Shown here one piece after another: positions 9,814 to 18,902 of a stretch of 64,000 bases of DNA (position 1 is the stretch's first letter; each line of letters starts with the position of its first letter). The notes beneath the pieces were generated by a model. That model had not been told where the DNA came from and did no database searches. It saw nothing but the letters and a program-made list of their open reading frames with translations. The stretch comes from Armatimonadota bacterium (GTDB lineage: Bacteria > Armatimonadota > Fimbriimonadia > Fimbriimonadales > Fimbriimonadaceae). The stretch covers positions 62,001-126,000 of the forward strand of contig WGMG01000004.1 in NCBI GenBank assembly GCA_016125185.1, given 5' to 3'. A program made the position numbers and the translations under genes.

Positions 9814-10758
9814 TTACGCCGTAGCGTGTTGCTCGGCTTGGTCTTCCAGGTCCTTCAGGTACTTTGCCCGCTCAAACTCGTCAAGCTGGTTTAAGCGATC
9901 GCCCATAACCTTCTTGCTGAACTCTACCGCGTTATACGAACTCCGCACGAACGGGCCGCTGGCCACGAACGCAAAGCCCATATCCGAGCCGATCTTTTCG
10001 TACTCCTTAAACACGCGCGGGTGGATGTATTCGACGACCGGCAGGTGGCGCATGGTGGGGCGCAGGTACTGGCCGATGGTGACGGCGTCCACGCCGATCT
10101 CGCGCAGGTCCTCGAGGGTTTGCACCACTTCGTCCTGCGTCTCGCCGAGGCCGAGCATGATGCCCGATTTGGTGTAGATCGACGGATCGATCTCCTTCAC
10201 CGTCTCCAGCACTGACAGCGTTCGGTTGTACTTGGCCTGCGGGCGCACCAGCGTGTGCAGACGCTCTACGGTCTCGATGTTGTGGTTGAAAATCTCCGGC
10301 TTGGCGTCGCACACGGTCTGAATGCAGTCGCGATTACCCTTGAAGTCGGGGGTCAGAACCTCGACGATGCACAGCGGATTTTGCTTATGAAGCTCCTGAA
10401 TGGTGAGGCCGAATTGACCCGCGCCCTGATCGGGCAGGTCGTCGCGTGCTACGCTGGTAACCACGATGTGCTTGAGGCCCAGGTCGGCCGCGACTTTGGC
10501 GACGTCGGCCGGCTCGTGGGGATTGACGGTCAGGCCGCGCCCAACCTTGATGGCGCAGAACCCGCACGAGCGCGTGCAGGTGTCGCCGAGGATCATGAAC
10601 GTCGCGGTTTTCTTGCTCCAACACTCGGGAAGGTTGGGACACCGTGCCGATTCGCAGACGGTGTGCAGGTTTTTGGAGCGCATCATCTGCTCCACCTGCT
10701 TGATCGTGTCTTGGCGAGGTACCCGGACGGTAAGCCATTCCGGTAACCGTTGATTCAT
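9814..10758 (-). CDS. lipA: lipoyl synthase
   Basis: A 314-residue radical-SAM enzyme that inserts two sulfurs into protein-bound octanoyl groups to make lipoyl cofactor. Both iron-sulfur sites are visible: the auxiliary-cluster cysteines in CESARCPNLPECW (about residues 35-47) and the radical-SAM CxxxCxxC in CTRSCGFC (about 61-68). The C-terminal R-S-S-Y-N-A motif (about 273-278), which supplies the auxiliary cluster Ser ligand, is intact. lipB is not adjacent. The gene reads toward the repeat-filled region and lies downstream of the SLBB gene on the same strand. Confidence 0.97.
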   Translation of the reverse strand: MNQRLPEWLTVRVPRQDTIKQVEQMMRSKNLHTVCESARCPNLPECWSKKTATFMILGDTCTRSCGFCAIKVGRGLTVNPHEPADVAKVAADLGLKHIVVTSVARDDLPDQGAGQFGLTIQELHKQNPLCIVEVLTPDFKGNRDCIQTVCDAKPEIFNHNIETVERLHTLVRPQAKYNRTLSVLETVKEIDPSIYTKSGIMLGLGETQDEVVQTLEDLREIGVDAVTIGQYLRPTMRHLPVVEYIHPRVFKEYEKIGSDMGFAFVASGPFVRSSYNAVEFSKKVMGDRLNQLDEFERAKYLKDLEDQAEQHATA

Positions 10759-10780
10759 AGATTTATTCTACTTGAGTCGA

Positions 10781-10804
10781 GCCCCGAGCGTTCCCGGTCG
10801 GGGC
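10781..10804 (-). terminator. possible hairpin downstream of the SLBB gene
   Basis: GCCCCGA and TCGGGGC form a 7-bp stem with a 10-base loop between the SLBB stop and the lipA start. No U-tract follows on the minus strand, so termination is doubtful; it may only be a spacer hairpin. Confidence 0.3.
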
Positions 10805-10820
10805 CCAGACCTGGTAGCCG

Positions 10821-13802
10821 TTACTTGATCAGATTGCGCAGGATCACGTACAGGAAGCCGATGTTCGTCACCTGCTTGAAGATGCTATCTACCTTCGTCT
10901 GACCGTCGGAAAGCTGGGCGACCATCACGCGAGTTGGCACGAAGATCGTGTCGCCAAGCTCGATGCGGGTCTTGCCCTTCGCCTTGGTGATCGATCCCGA
11001 AGCGCGGATGATGATGATCTCCTCCTTGTCGGCGTCGATCGTCGGCCCGCCACAGCGGTCGAGGTAGTACTGCAGGTCGTGCGAGCCATCGTACAGAATC
11101 GTCGACGGCACGAACACTGCGCCGCGTACCGCCACGGTCGTCGGCTTCTCGGGGATGACAATGATGTCGCCGTCCTTCAGAACGATGTTATTCGGCGAGG
11201 TCGGCTGGTTCAGAGCGATATCGAGGCGGATCGGGATGTTGCCGCTCTCCAACAGTTCCTCGTTGTTCAGTTCGCGGGCGGGCGAAACCAATTCGCGGTT
11301 CTGCACCAGCTTCTTCGCCGCCTCCATGTCGGCCCCCGAAGCAGGTAGCTGGGTGGCGGTCGAGCCGAGGCCAGAAAGGATCGAGAGGCCGTTTAGCGCC
11401 TGGTTGCCCTGCGAGTTGAGGATGCGAATCTTATCGAGGTCCGACTTGGCCAGCGCACGCACGTACTGCGCTTCGTGGATCACGTCGAATACGCGTCGAA
11501 TGCGCGGCGAGAGTTTGGCCTCCGCGTCGGACTGCAGGTTCTTGGGATCGCGCAGGAACTGCGCACCCTCGGCCCAGGCATCGGTGGTGAGTCCGCCCGC
11601 TTCCTTTATCAGGTTGGCGATGGTTTCGGATCGTGAATTGACGGCGTACACGCCAGGCTTGGCCACGCGACCGCGAAGCTCGACCAGAAGCGGAGCCTCT
11701 TGGTAGTCGCCACGGTAGGGAATCGTCACCACGTCGCCATCGCGCAGAGCGATATCGACCGCGCCCTTGGCGAGGTCGGCGATCTGATAGGTCTCGATCT
11801 TGGTGTTCTCCGGCACGCGCGAGTGGGACACCTGGACCGTGGTTCCCACCGACGGCATGAGCCCACCGGCGAGCTTGATCAGGTCGGTGAGCATGAGGTT
11901 TTCGGCCCGTGGGAAGTTGCCCTGGTGCTGAACCGCGCCGTTGATCGACACCGTGTGCTCTGGCGTAAATTTGGCATCGGAAACGCTGAACACGGTCACG
12001 AGGTCGAGGTCGTTGAGCGCAACGTTGTCGTCGCCGCCCTGGAGCACTTTACGCACGTCGAGCTGGAGCAGCGGACCCTCGCTGCCGTCCGGATTCTTGC
12101 GGTTGACGAACAGTGTGTCGTAGCTAGCGTCGGGCTGAAGGCCGCCACCCTGAAGCAGGAGGTCGCGTATCCGCATGCCGTCCATTCGCACGTACTTGCC
12201 AGGGTTGCGCACCGCGCCGCGCAAGGTAACCATGCGGTTGTCCAGCCACGAGACTTCCTTCTGGAAGTAGATGTGCAGACGGTCGTGGTTTTGGAGCGGC
12301 ACATTGGCTTCGCTATCGCCGCCGAGCGCTTTGCTGAGGTCGATCGGCACCAGCTTGAGCGATTTATCCGAGTTCTCGCGGTACAGGTCGGCGCGAGCAG
12401 TGAAGGCGTCGGAAAGGAGTCCGCGTGCGCCGCGCACGGCGTCGGCCACGGTCATGCCTGGCGCGAGCTGATACTTGCGCGGCTGGTCCACCGCGCCCTC
12501 GACTTCGATCGTGTTCTGGAACTCGCCTCGGACGGGGTAAAGCGTGATGATGTCGTCCGTCTTGAGCTTGGCGCTGGCCGCCTCCGCCATGTTCACGTTG
12601 ATGATGCGGCGGCTAACGCCGGGCTCGGTGGAGGCCACTTCGATCTGGTCGACCACGGCGGTGGACTTTGCACCGCCCGCATAGGAAATCACGTCCTTCA
12701 GGCTGTCGCTGCTGGTGGTTTCGTACACGGCCGGACGTCCGACCTCACCCTTGACCGCCACGCGTTGGGTGGCAATGGGTACCAGGATGAGGTCGCCCGG
12801 CTGGAGCGGCACATCCTGCGAGGCGTCGCCTTTCAGCAGGTAGGAATAGAGGTCAACGGTAATGGCCTTGCCGTTGCTCCGGCGAAGCTGAATGTTGCGC
12901 ATGGAGCCGTTGATCGTGGGTCCGCCAGCGGCGTAAAGCGCGTTGAAAAGCGTCATCACGGACGGAAATTGGTAGTTGCCTTGGGCTGTGACTTCGCCGA
13001 CGATCGAAACCGAGATGCTTCGGAGTTCGGAAAGATTGACGGTGACCTGCGCGTCCTTCAGTCCGCGGCGAATCTCCTTTTCGATGGCGGTCTGAGCCTG
13101 GGCGAGGGTCATTCCTCGCACGGTCAATTTGCTTCCCATCACGGGGATGCTGATGCTTCCGGCCGCATCCACGACCACGATCTTCTCGACGGCCTCTTCA
13201 GTAGGACTCCAGAAGCGAACCGTCAGCTTGTCGCCAGGACCCAGTTGGTAGCGATCGGGCGCCGGCGTGTTAATGTTGCTGAAGGTCATCTGATTTGGGC
13301 CGACCGAGTTCGCCAAGCCGTTGACCGTCGGGCTTGCGTTGGGGTTCGTAGGCGCATCGATCAGAGCCTGCGACTGCGGGCCGCTCTTGCTCTTCACCGC
13401 TTGGCGGGCGGCGGCGAAGTAGGAGTAGCCGAAGGACTCCAGGCCCTCGAACGGGCCACTTTCAAAAAGGACCGGCTTATAGCCCGTGACCGGGGCACCA
13501 GTCGCGCCGATGAAGGTGACTCGACCGAGCCCGAATTCGGTGGGAGCGTCGGTATTTCTTGGCTTGTGGCCCGCGTCTTTCTGCTTGCCGAGAACATCAT
13601 TGATGTCGAACGAGTTGTCGGCGGGCGGGTTACTTTTGTCCTGCGTGGTCCCGGAGTCGGTGCTTCCCGTGGTGCCGGTGGTGTCCTTCTTTTTGGTCGG
13701 CGAGTCTTGTTGCTGGTTTTGGTCCTGAGCCCATGATGGCGCGGTGATCATGGCAACCGCGAGCACCAATGCGGACAGGGCGAAGAGACGGACCGGTTTC
13801 AT
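10821..13802 (-). CDS. Wza-like polysaccharide export protein with seven SLBB repeats
   Basis: A 993-residue exported protein. A signal peptide (residues 1-25, ending in SWAQ) is followed by a Gln/Ser/Thr-rich linker. A polysaccharide export (Poly_export) domain begins near residue 185 (YQLGPGDKLTVRFW). At least seven soluble-ligand-binding beta-grasp repeats then show the G-x-V-x-x-P-G-x-Y pattern, for example VKGEVGRPAVYE, LRGAVRNPGKYVR and LRGRVAKPGVYAV. The last 20 residues are hydrophobic or amphipathic. Wza-type proteins form an outer-membrane channel for exopolysaccharide. This one is nearly three times the length of E. coli Wza and resembles long SLBB proteins seen where no separate translocon is known. 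No other EPS genes are nearby. Confidence 0.88.
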   Translation of the reverse strand: MKPVRLFALSALVLAVAMITAPSWAQDQNQQQDSPTKKKDTTGTTGSTDSGTTQDKSNPPADNSFDINDVLGKQKDAGHKPRNTDAPTEFGLGRVTFIGATGAPVTGYKPVLFESGPFEGLESFGYSYFAAARQAVKSKSGPQSQALIDAPTNPNASPTVNGLANSVGPNQMTFSNINTPAPDRYQLGPGDKLTVRFWSPTEEAVEKIVVVDAAGSISIPVMGSKLTVRGMTLAQAQTAIEKEIRRGLKDAQVTVNLSELRSISVSIVGEVTAQGNYQFPSVMTLFNALYAAGGPTINGSMRNIQLRRSNGKAITVDLYSYLLKGDASQDVPLQPGDLILVPIATQRVAVKGEVGRPAVYETTSSDSLKDVISYAGGAKSTAVVDQIEVASTEPGVSRRIINVNMAEAASAKLKTDDIITLYPVRGEFQNTIEVEGAVDQPRKYQLAPGMTVADAVRGARGLLSDAFTARADLYRENSDKSLKLVPIDLSKALGGDSEANVPLQNHDRLHIYFQKEVSWLDNRMVTLRGAVRNPGKYVRMDGMRIRDLLLQGGGLQPDASYDTLFVNRKNPDGSEGPLLQLDVRKVLQGGDDNVALNDLDLVTVFSVSDAKFTPEHTVSINGAVQHQGNFPRAENLMLTDLIKLAGGLMPSVGTTVQVSHSRVPENTKIETYQIADLAKGAVDIALRDGDVVTIPYRGDYQEAPLLVELRGRVAKPGVYAVNSRSETIANLIKEAGGLTTDAWAEGAQFLRDPKNLQSDAEAKLSPRIRRVFDVIHEAQYVRALAKSDLDKIRILNSQGNQALNGLSILSGLGSTATQLPASGADMEAAKKLVQNRELVSPARELNNEELLESGNIPIRLDIALNQPTSPNNIVLKDGDIIVIPEKPTTVAVRGAVFVPSTILYDGSHDLQYYLDRCGGPTIDADKEEIIIIRASGSITKAKGKTRIELGDTIFVPTRVMVAQLSDGQTKVDSIFKQVTNIGFLYVILRNLIK

Positions 13803-13975
13803 GCAAGCACCTAGGTTCCCCGATACATCGAGGTACCCCCTAAATTTACCTGGGTCCGGGTTGGATTGGGGTGGTTTAGGCCTGTTTGGCGTTGTAAGGT
13901 TGCTGGCTTGCGACTGTGTTCTAGGAGCGCGGGTTAACTTTGAGCAAGCCGACTAACCACGCGGGTGATCACTTA

Positions 13976-14006
13976 CCCGCATAGTCTTCGACTATTCGGG
14001 CCACCC
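13976..14006 (-). repeat. R3 hairpin repeat
   Basis: On the minus strand it reads GGGTGGCCCGAATAGTCG followed by AAGACTATGCGGG, a stem of CCCG(A/C)ATAGTC with GACTATGCGGG. Close copies are at 36993-37016 and 62926-62956. Confidence 0.65.
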
Positions 14007-14067
14007 AAGATTATCGATGCCCCAATTCCTCTCCTCCTACAGCCTGTCGCACAGCAATCGGAAACCT

Positions 14068-14182
14068 GATCCCGGAGGGATCACAGATGGTAGCCCGGGG
14101 TGCTTGTCACCCCGAGAAAGTCTCGCAACGAGAAAGAGTCCGAGGAGTCCCGATACTAGGGACGACCCCGCCATTATGGCGG
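14068..14182 (+). repeat. R1 variant, copy e
   Basis: Opens with GATCCCGGAGGGATC, continues ACAGATGGTAGCCCGGGGTG and ends with CCGCCATTATGGCGG. The flanking hairpin arms differ from the other copies but remain self-complementary. Confidence 0.6.
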
Positions 14183-14188
14183 AGGCTC

Positions 14189-14277
14189 GTCGTTGGACTC
14201 CGCCGAAGGGAAATAGAGCAAGAGCCCTTGTTTGCTATGAAAAATGAGTTGCGGGACCGAGGCGAAGAGGCGAGGTA
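14189..14277 (-). repeat. degraded R2-like repeat
   Basis: Shares GTCGTTGGACYCCGCCGA and a GGGAAAT tract with the reverse R2 copy at 26437-26551, and ends at a GGCGAGGTA that corresponds to GGTGAGGTA there. Confidence 0.45.
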
Positions 14278-14300
14278 GAGAATCTTCATGATCGGCGAGG

Positions 14301-15290
14301 CTAAACCACCCGAATCTCAGCCGAACCCTCAGCCACAACCCCAATCGGCTCCATTCCCTCGATCTCCTTCGCCGTGAACAGTGCGAGACCGCCGCTGGTC
14401 TGGGCATCCAAGATAGCCTCGACCCGCCACGGATCGACCGAATCTGAAACCACAAAGGCAGAGCCAAGAAACTCTCGATTGCGACGCGACCCGCCCGTCA
14501 GGTGACCTCGCTCGATCAGCGACGGCAGGCCAGAAAAGACTGGCAAACGGTCGGCAAAGACCTCGATGGCTACCGACGACGCCCGCGCGACATTGAACAA
14601 ATGCCCCGCCAATCCGAAGCCAGTAATATCCGTCGCGCATCGAACCTCATGCACATGCCCCAACTCGGCGGCGCGGTCGTTCAGCATCGCCATGCTGGCG
14701 ATCGCCTCATCCAGCGTCGATGCCGGGCAGTCGTCGAACTTCGCGGCGGTGGTCACAATGCCGGTGCCCAGTTGCTTGGTCAGATAGATCAGATCGCCAG
14801 GGCGAGCCTCGGTATTGGCAAACATTCGACGAGGATCGACGGTGCCGGTGACGGCCATGCCGAACTTGGGCTCCTTGTCATCCACGCTGTGCCCACCGAG
14901 GATGGTCGCCCCCGCCTCGTGGGTCTTATCCGCCGCACCACGAAGCACCGACGCCCACACGTCGGCGGGAGCCGCAGTCGGGTCGAAACAGGCGATGTTC
15001 AGCACCGTCATCGGCTTGCCGCCCATCGCGTACACGTCGCTCAATGCGTTGGCGGCCGCGATCTGACCAAAAGCATACGGGTCATCGACGACCGGCGTGA
15101 AAAAGTCGACGGTTTGCACCAACGCAAGGTCGTCCGAGACGCGAAAAACCCCTGCGTCGTCGCGTGTTTCCAGACCGACGAGCAGATTCGGATTTTGGCT
15201 AGGCGGAATCTGACGGAGAACCTCCGTCAACTGGGTCGGACCCAGTTTCGCCGCTCAACCTGCGCAAGCAACCAGGTGCGTAAGTCGCAT
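14301..15290 (-). CDS. selD: selenide, water dikinase, itself a probable selenoprotein (UGA12 = Sec)
   Basis: SelD makes selenophosphate from selenide and ATP for selenocysteine and selenouridine synthesis. The body (NPNLLVGLETRDDAGVF, ANALSDVYAMGGKP, GHSVDDKEPKFG) is unmistakable. Normal gene calling would start it at a TTG at 15230, which loses the catalytic N-terminus. Upstream and in frame is ATG at 15290, encoding RLTHLVACAG, then TGA (15257-15255), then AAKLGPTQLTEVLRQ. This matches the family active-site pattern LTxxxxxxG(U/C)AAK, with TGA exactly at the catalytic Cys/Sec position. Two perfect hairpins lie directly after the TGA. Read through, the protein has 329 residues, a normal SelD length. 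Confidence 0.9.
15210..15245 (-). promoter_or_regulatory. candidate bacterial SECIS: two tandem hairpins after the selD UGA
   Basis: Starting 9 bases after the in-frame UGA, the mRNA forms CUGGGU-CCG-ACCCAG (15245-15231). Immediately after comes UUGACGGAG-GUU-CUCCGUCAG (15230-15210), a stem of 8 Watson-Crick pairs plus a closing U-G pair. The second loop begins with G and sits 34-36 bases after the UGA, within the 16-37 base window reported for bacterial SECIS elements. The role is inferred from position and shape. Confidence 0.65.
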
Positions 15291-15337
15291 ATTCGGCAGT
15301 GTACCGGCGGTACTCTGAGCGTAGAAACATTAAATCT

Positions 15338-16726
15338 ATGCAACGCCCGCCCGCCCAATTCGACCTGCCCCCATCCTTCGATTTGGGCGAGCCGCCGCTT
15401 CCCCGCATGAAATGGGCGTGGTGGGTGCTGGCCGTGGCACTGATCATGCTCGTGTTTTTGGAGCTATCGGCGAACGATAAGAAGGGACCGGCGGTGCCAC
15501 CCAACACGGCGCGCGATGAATCTATCTCGATGAAGCTGTCGGCCAAAGCCCTGCAGATGAAGACCGGGCAGGACAATAAGGACATGAAGCTGTTCGATGA
15601 GGAAGTCGACCAGCTTTTGGACGCCTCGAAGACCGATCCGAACGCCCAGAAACTGCGCATCGTGCTCCGCAACGAGGACCACGAAAAGCCGTTTTCGGAC
15701 GACCTTAAGAACCTGGCGAACTCAAAGGACGAGAATAATCGGGCGTTTGCGAGGCTATTTGCCGACCCGCCGCCCAGCAAGGACGAGTCGAGCGAACTGC
15801 TGAAGAAGCTGGACACCAAGAACATCGCCGAGAAGATCGCGATGGTCGAGGTGAAGGAGCGGCTGGGTGATAAGGAAATTCGTGAGAAGACCTTCGATCC
15901 AACGCTCGCGATGCGGATGGGCTCGGTGGTGTTTATCGGCCTAGTTGGCGCAATCATGGGCATGATCGCTTGGGCCATTTACTTCTCCAAGCGGCAGGCC
16001 GGTCTCCTCCGGCCGAGGGGGCTTCCGATGGCCGACATCGACTGGGGTCGAGCCGACCGCCTCGCGTTCGTCGCATTGGTCCTTCTGCTGACCTTCGTCC
16101 TTGGCGGAAGCACGCTCGCCTACCTCCTGACGGGGACCCGAGCGCCAATCGATTTGATAAGCTTTGTACCGGTTTACATTGCGATATTCATCTGTCTGCG
16201 TGTGCCGATTTTCGGCTGGCGGATCATGCCCGAAAAACTGGGGGTCTCGCTGAAGGGTCTCCAGGAAAACCTTCTCTGGGCCTTGACGGCATTCCTCGGA
16301 AACATTCCCATCATCGCTGCGGTCATGATGCTCGCTTCGATCCTGGCTCCGTACCTACCCGGCGGCCCGCACCCGATCGGCAAGGAACTGACCGACAATC
16401 CGAGTGTCAGCAATATCCTCATGCTGGCAGTTGCCGCGAGCATTCTTGCGCCGATTTGGGAGGAGATCATGTTCCGCGGGCTCCTGTTCCCGGCTTTCAC
16501 CAAGTTGCTTGGCAACCCGATTCGGGCCGCACTGCTGTCCAGCTTTATCTTTGCATCGATCCACCCGCAGGGTGTTTTGGGCATTCTCCCGCTGATGAGC
16601 ATCGCGCTGATGCTGTGTGCGGTTAGCTACCAAACCAAATCGCTGGTCGCGAACATGATTCTGCACGGCCTTCACAACTTGGCCGCCCTGGGGCTCGCCC
16701 TGTTACTTGGTCCGCTCCTTGGTTGA
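15338..16726 (+). CDS. CPBP-family intramembrane metalloprotease
   Basis: A protein of about 462 residues in the CPBP (CAAX protease/bacteriocin-processing, Abi) family. One membrane segment is at about residues 22-40. A charged, probably extracytoplasmic region of about 160 residues follows, then a bundle of 7-8 membrane segments. The catalytic motifs are EEIMFRG (the EExxxR motif, near residue 375) and FASIHPQG (the catalytic His, near 407). ATG 15338 is preferred over a GTG at 15299 because the protein then starts in a Pro-rich cytosolic tail and leaves room for a promoter facing selD. It overlaps the convergent K+ channel gene by 24 bp. Confidence 0.85.
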   Translation: MQRPPAQFDLPPSFDLGEPPLPRMKWAWWVLAVALIMLVFLELSANDKKGPAVPPNTARDESISMKLSAKALQMKTGQDNKDMKLFDEEVDQLLDASKTDPNAQKLRIVLRNEDHEKPFSDDLKNLANSKDENNRAFARLFADPPPSKDESSELLKKLDTKNIAEKIAMVEVKERLGDKEIREKTFDPTLAMRMGSVVFIGLVGAIMGMIAWAIYFSKRQAGLLRPRGLPMADIDWGRADRLAFVALVLLLTFVLGGSTLAYLLTGTRAPIDLISFVPVYIAIFICLRVPIFGWRIMPEKLGVSLKGLQENLLWALTAFLGNIPIIAAVMMLASILAPYLPGGPHPIGKELTDNPSVSNILMLAVAASILAPIWEEIMFRGLLFPAFTKLLGNPIRAALLSSFIFASIHPQGVLGILPLMSIALMLCAVSYQTKSLVANMILHGLHNLAALGLALLLGPLLG

Positions 16727-17839
16727 CATCGCGCCGCGCGGGTTGTGCCGCGCGCCGTCCCACGCCGCCACTTCCCAGTTGTCCGGCTCGGCCTGGCGAT
16801 TGACCCACAACGGCAAGTCCATCAGGAGTCCGCGACCCAGGGCCACGCAATAGGGCTCGTACATCCAGCGCGCGTCGCACAGCGATTCGTATGCGCCGGC
16901 TATCGGCAGTCCGAGGTCGCGCAGTTCGGCCACCATGTACTCAAAATCGTCTTCGTTCAGGCGATGCGAGCAGTCGTCCGTCGGCGGCATTTTGATGACG
17001 TAGGCAAGGTCCACGATGACATGGCGAAGCATAGCGAAGGTGGCTTTGGCCTGAAAACGGAGTACCTTCGCATCGTCCTCTTCGGACTGGTAGCAGGCGT
17101 CGATCAGGGTGCAGGCGTCCATGATCGCCGTGGCTGTTTTCACCCAGTTCTGAGCGTCGTGCTGACTGCGGTAGTAGGCAATGATTGGGTACGAAAGGTA
17201 CGCCTCCAGCATCTCGGCCCCCCATTGCTCGTACTTCTCGAGCAACGCCGGCAGGGCGCTCATCGCTCCCGCCGAGGCATGCCGCCTTAGAAGCTCAAAG
17301 CCGGTCGGCTCGGAGCCTGCTTTGGTGTCCAGCAGAACAATCGGGTACTCGCGCTTCTGCACGACGCCATACATAACAGGCAGATAGGTGATGACGCTGG
17401 CGAGGAAGACGAGGCCAGTAGCGGCTTCGGCCACCGCCATCATGCGACCGACCGGACCGGTTGGCGCGATGTCGCCATAGCCGAGCGTGAGGAAGGTGAC
17501 GCCGCTGTAGTACCAAGCCTCGAACGGCCCCAGCGGGCCGTTGTTGTGCGGCAGAGCGAAGCCGTAGTTGATCATCGCGAAGCCGAGGATGAGGAAGCCT
17601 CCCCACAGGACGAAGAGGATGATGACCGAGAGCGGCGCGTACACCATCAGCATGGCGTGTCGCCACCGCTCGTTTTTCACCTTGGCGGCGGTCCGATAGT
17701 AGGTCTTGCGGGCGAAGTAATAGAACAGCTTGCTCAGCCGCCAACTCCGGCTGACGCTCCGTGTCATCACGATGGTCTCAAAGCCATCCCAAAGGGTGTT
17801 GAGCGCCACGAAGATGCCGAGAATGCCTACGACGAAAAT
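16703..17839 (-). CDS. two-TM potassium channel family protein with C-terminal domain
   Basis: An ion-channel protein with the K+ selectivity filter T-L-G-Y-G-D. It has an N-terminal membrane segment, two further segments framing the pore loop ([13 protein letters not shown]) and a cytosolic C-terminal domain of about 220 residues of unknown fold. Start choice is unusual. GTG at 17809 would cut the first membrane helix. Ten codons upstream an ATT (17839-17837) lies 6 bases after a perfect AAGGAGG (17852-17846), and no ATG, GTG or TTG occurs between it and an upstream in-frame stop. I take AUU as the likely start. The gene overlaps the end of ruvB by 13 bp. Confidence 0.82.
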   Translation of the reverse strand: MFVVGILGIFVALNTLWDGFETIVMTRSVSRSWRLSKLFYYFARKTYYRTAAKVKNERWRHAMLMVYAPLSVIILFVLWGGFLILGFAMINYGFALPHNNGPLGPFEAWYYSGVTFLTLGYGDIAPTGPVGRMMAVAEAATGLVFLASVITYLPVMYGVVQKREYPIVLLDTKAGSEPTGFELLRRHASAGAMSALPALLEKYEQWGAEMLEAYLSYPIIAYYRSQHDAQNWVKTATAIMDACTLIDACYQSEEDDAKVLRFQAKATFAMLRHVIVDLAYVIKMPPTDDCSHRLNEDDFEYMVAELRDLGLPIAGAYESLCDARWMYEPYCVALGRGLLMDLPLWVNRQAEPDNWEVAAWDGARHNPRGAMSTKERTK

Positions 17840-18846
17840 AGACTTCCTCCTTGGTCGGGAGGTGTCATTTCAAGATGTTTATAGGCAAAATCTGTTACAC
17901 ATCGACCGCGCGGCGTTCGTTGAAGCAAGCCGATTTGCAGGAGGTACGGCTCGTACACGTCCTCGATGGTTTGGCTGTCTTCACCGGTGCTGGCGGCGAT
18001 GGTGTCGATGCCGACCGGTCCGCCCTTGTGGCGTTCGATGATCATCCGTAGAAGGGTTCGATCGACGCGGTCGAGGCCGAGATGGTCGATCTCCAACGCG
18101 CGGGCCGCCTTCTCCACGATCGGCTTGTGGATCTCGCTGTGGTTCTCCACTTGGGCAAAATCGCGCACGCGACGCAGGAGTCGGTTGGCGATTCGGGGCG
18201 TGCCACGGCTCCGACGGGCGATCTCCTCGGCGCCGTCCGAGGCGATGTTGTAGCCGAGGATGTTGGCAGAGCGGCGTACGATTTCGAAAAGCGCCCCTTC
18301 TTCGTAGTAGCGGAAGTGGCTGATGATGCCGAAGCGGTCGCGCAAGGGGCCCGTCAGCAGGCCCTGGCGGGTGGTCGCGCCGACGACGGTGAAGGCCGGA
18401 ACCTCCATGCGGACGGATCGGGCGGCTGGGCCCTGGCCGATCATGATGTCGACCTTTCGATCCTCCATCGCGGGATACAGGTACTCCTCAACGGTGCGGC
18501 TGAGACGATGGATTTCGTCGATGAAAAGGATCGCGCCTTCTTCCAGGTTGGTGAGGATGCCGACGAGGTCGCCGGATCGCTCGATGGCGGGGCCACTGGT
18601 GACGTGGATCGGCGCTCCCATCTCGTTGGCCACGATGTGGGCGAGGGTGGTTTTGCCCAGGCCTGGCGGGCCGTACAGAAGCAGATGGTCCATCGGCTCC
18701 TCGCGCTGGCGGGCCGCCTCGATGAACACGCGCAGGTTCTCCTTCAGTTGGTCTTGGCCGATGAACTCGCGCAGAAACCGCGGACGAAGCGACAGCTCGT
18801 CCCCGTCGCCGGGAAGCTGGTTGGGGTCTAGCGCGTCGTTTCGCAT
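17827..18846 (-). CDS. ruvB: Holliday junction branch migration ATPase RuvB
   Basis: A 339-residue AAA+ motor that drives Holliday junction branch migration with RuvA. The Walker [10 protein letters not shown] (about residue 60), Walker [10 protein letters not shown] (about 110), sensor GATTRQGLL and arginine-finger region GPLRDRFG are present, with the C-terminal winged helix ([17 protein letters not shown]). ruvA and ruvC are not adjacent. Its last codons contain the Shine-Dalgarno of the downstream channel gene. Confidence 0.97.
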   Translation of the reverse strand: MRNDALDPNQLPGDGDELSLRPRFLREFIGQDQLKENLRVFIEAARQREEPMDHLLLYGPPGLGKTTLAHIVANEMGAPIHVTSGPAIERSGDLVGILTNLEEGAILFIDEIHRLSRTVEEYLYPAMEDRKVDIMIGQGPAARSVRMEVPAFTVVGATTRQGLLTGPLRDRFGIISHFRYYEEGALFEIVRRSANILGYNIASDGAEEIARRSRGTPRIANRLLRRVRDFAQVENHSEIHKPIVEKAARALEIDHLGLDRVDRTLLRMIIERHKGGPVGIDTIAASTGEDSQTIEDVYEPYLLQIGLLQRTPRGRCVTDFAYKHLEMTPPDQGGSLFSS

Positions 18847-18902
18847 CGGTTGGTAGATTTTAGTCTACCAAGTCGGGTTGGGGCAATGGGTGAAGGACGC
18901 CA

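Larger units (their letters stand above)
13803..14300 (+). other. gene-free region with R3, R1 and R2-like repeats
   Basis: About 500 bp between the divergently oriented start of the SLBB gene and the end of selD. The first 170 bp should contain the SLBB promoter, but I see no clear box. The remainder holds an R3 hairpin (13976-14006), an R1 variant (14068-14182) and a degraded R2-like piece (14189-14277). No gene is supported. Confidence 0.65.

Noticed and set aside
11700-13736. A 678-codon open frame on the plus strand
   Set aside because: It is the antisense mirror of the SLBB gene, caused by GC-rich third positions. Its translation is His/Val/Arg-rich with no domain pattern.
14301-15290. 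selD considered as a pseudogene with a nonsense codon
   Set aside because: The stop is at the catalytic Sec/Cys position, the rest of the protein is intact and hairpins fit a SECIS.
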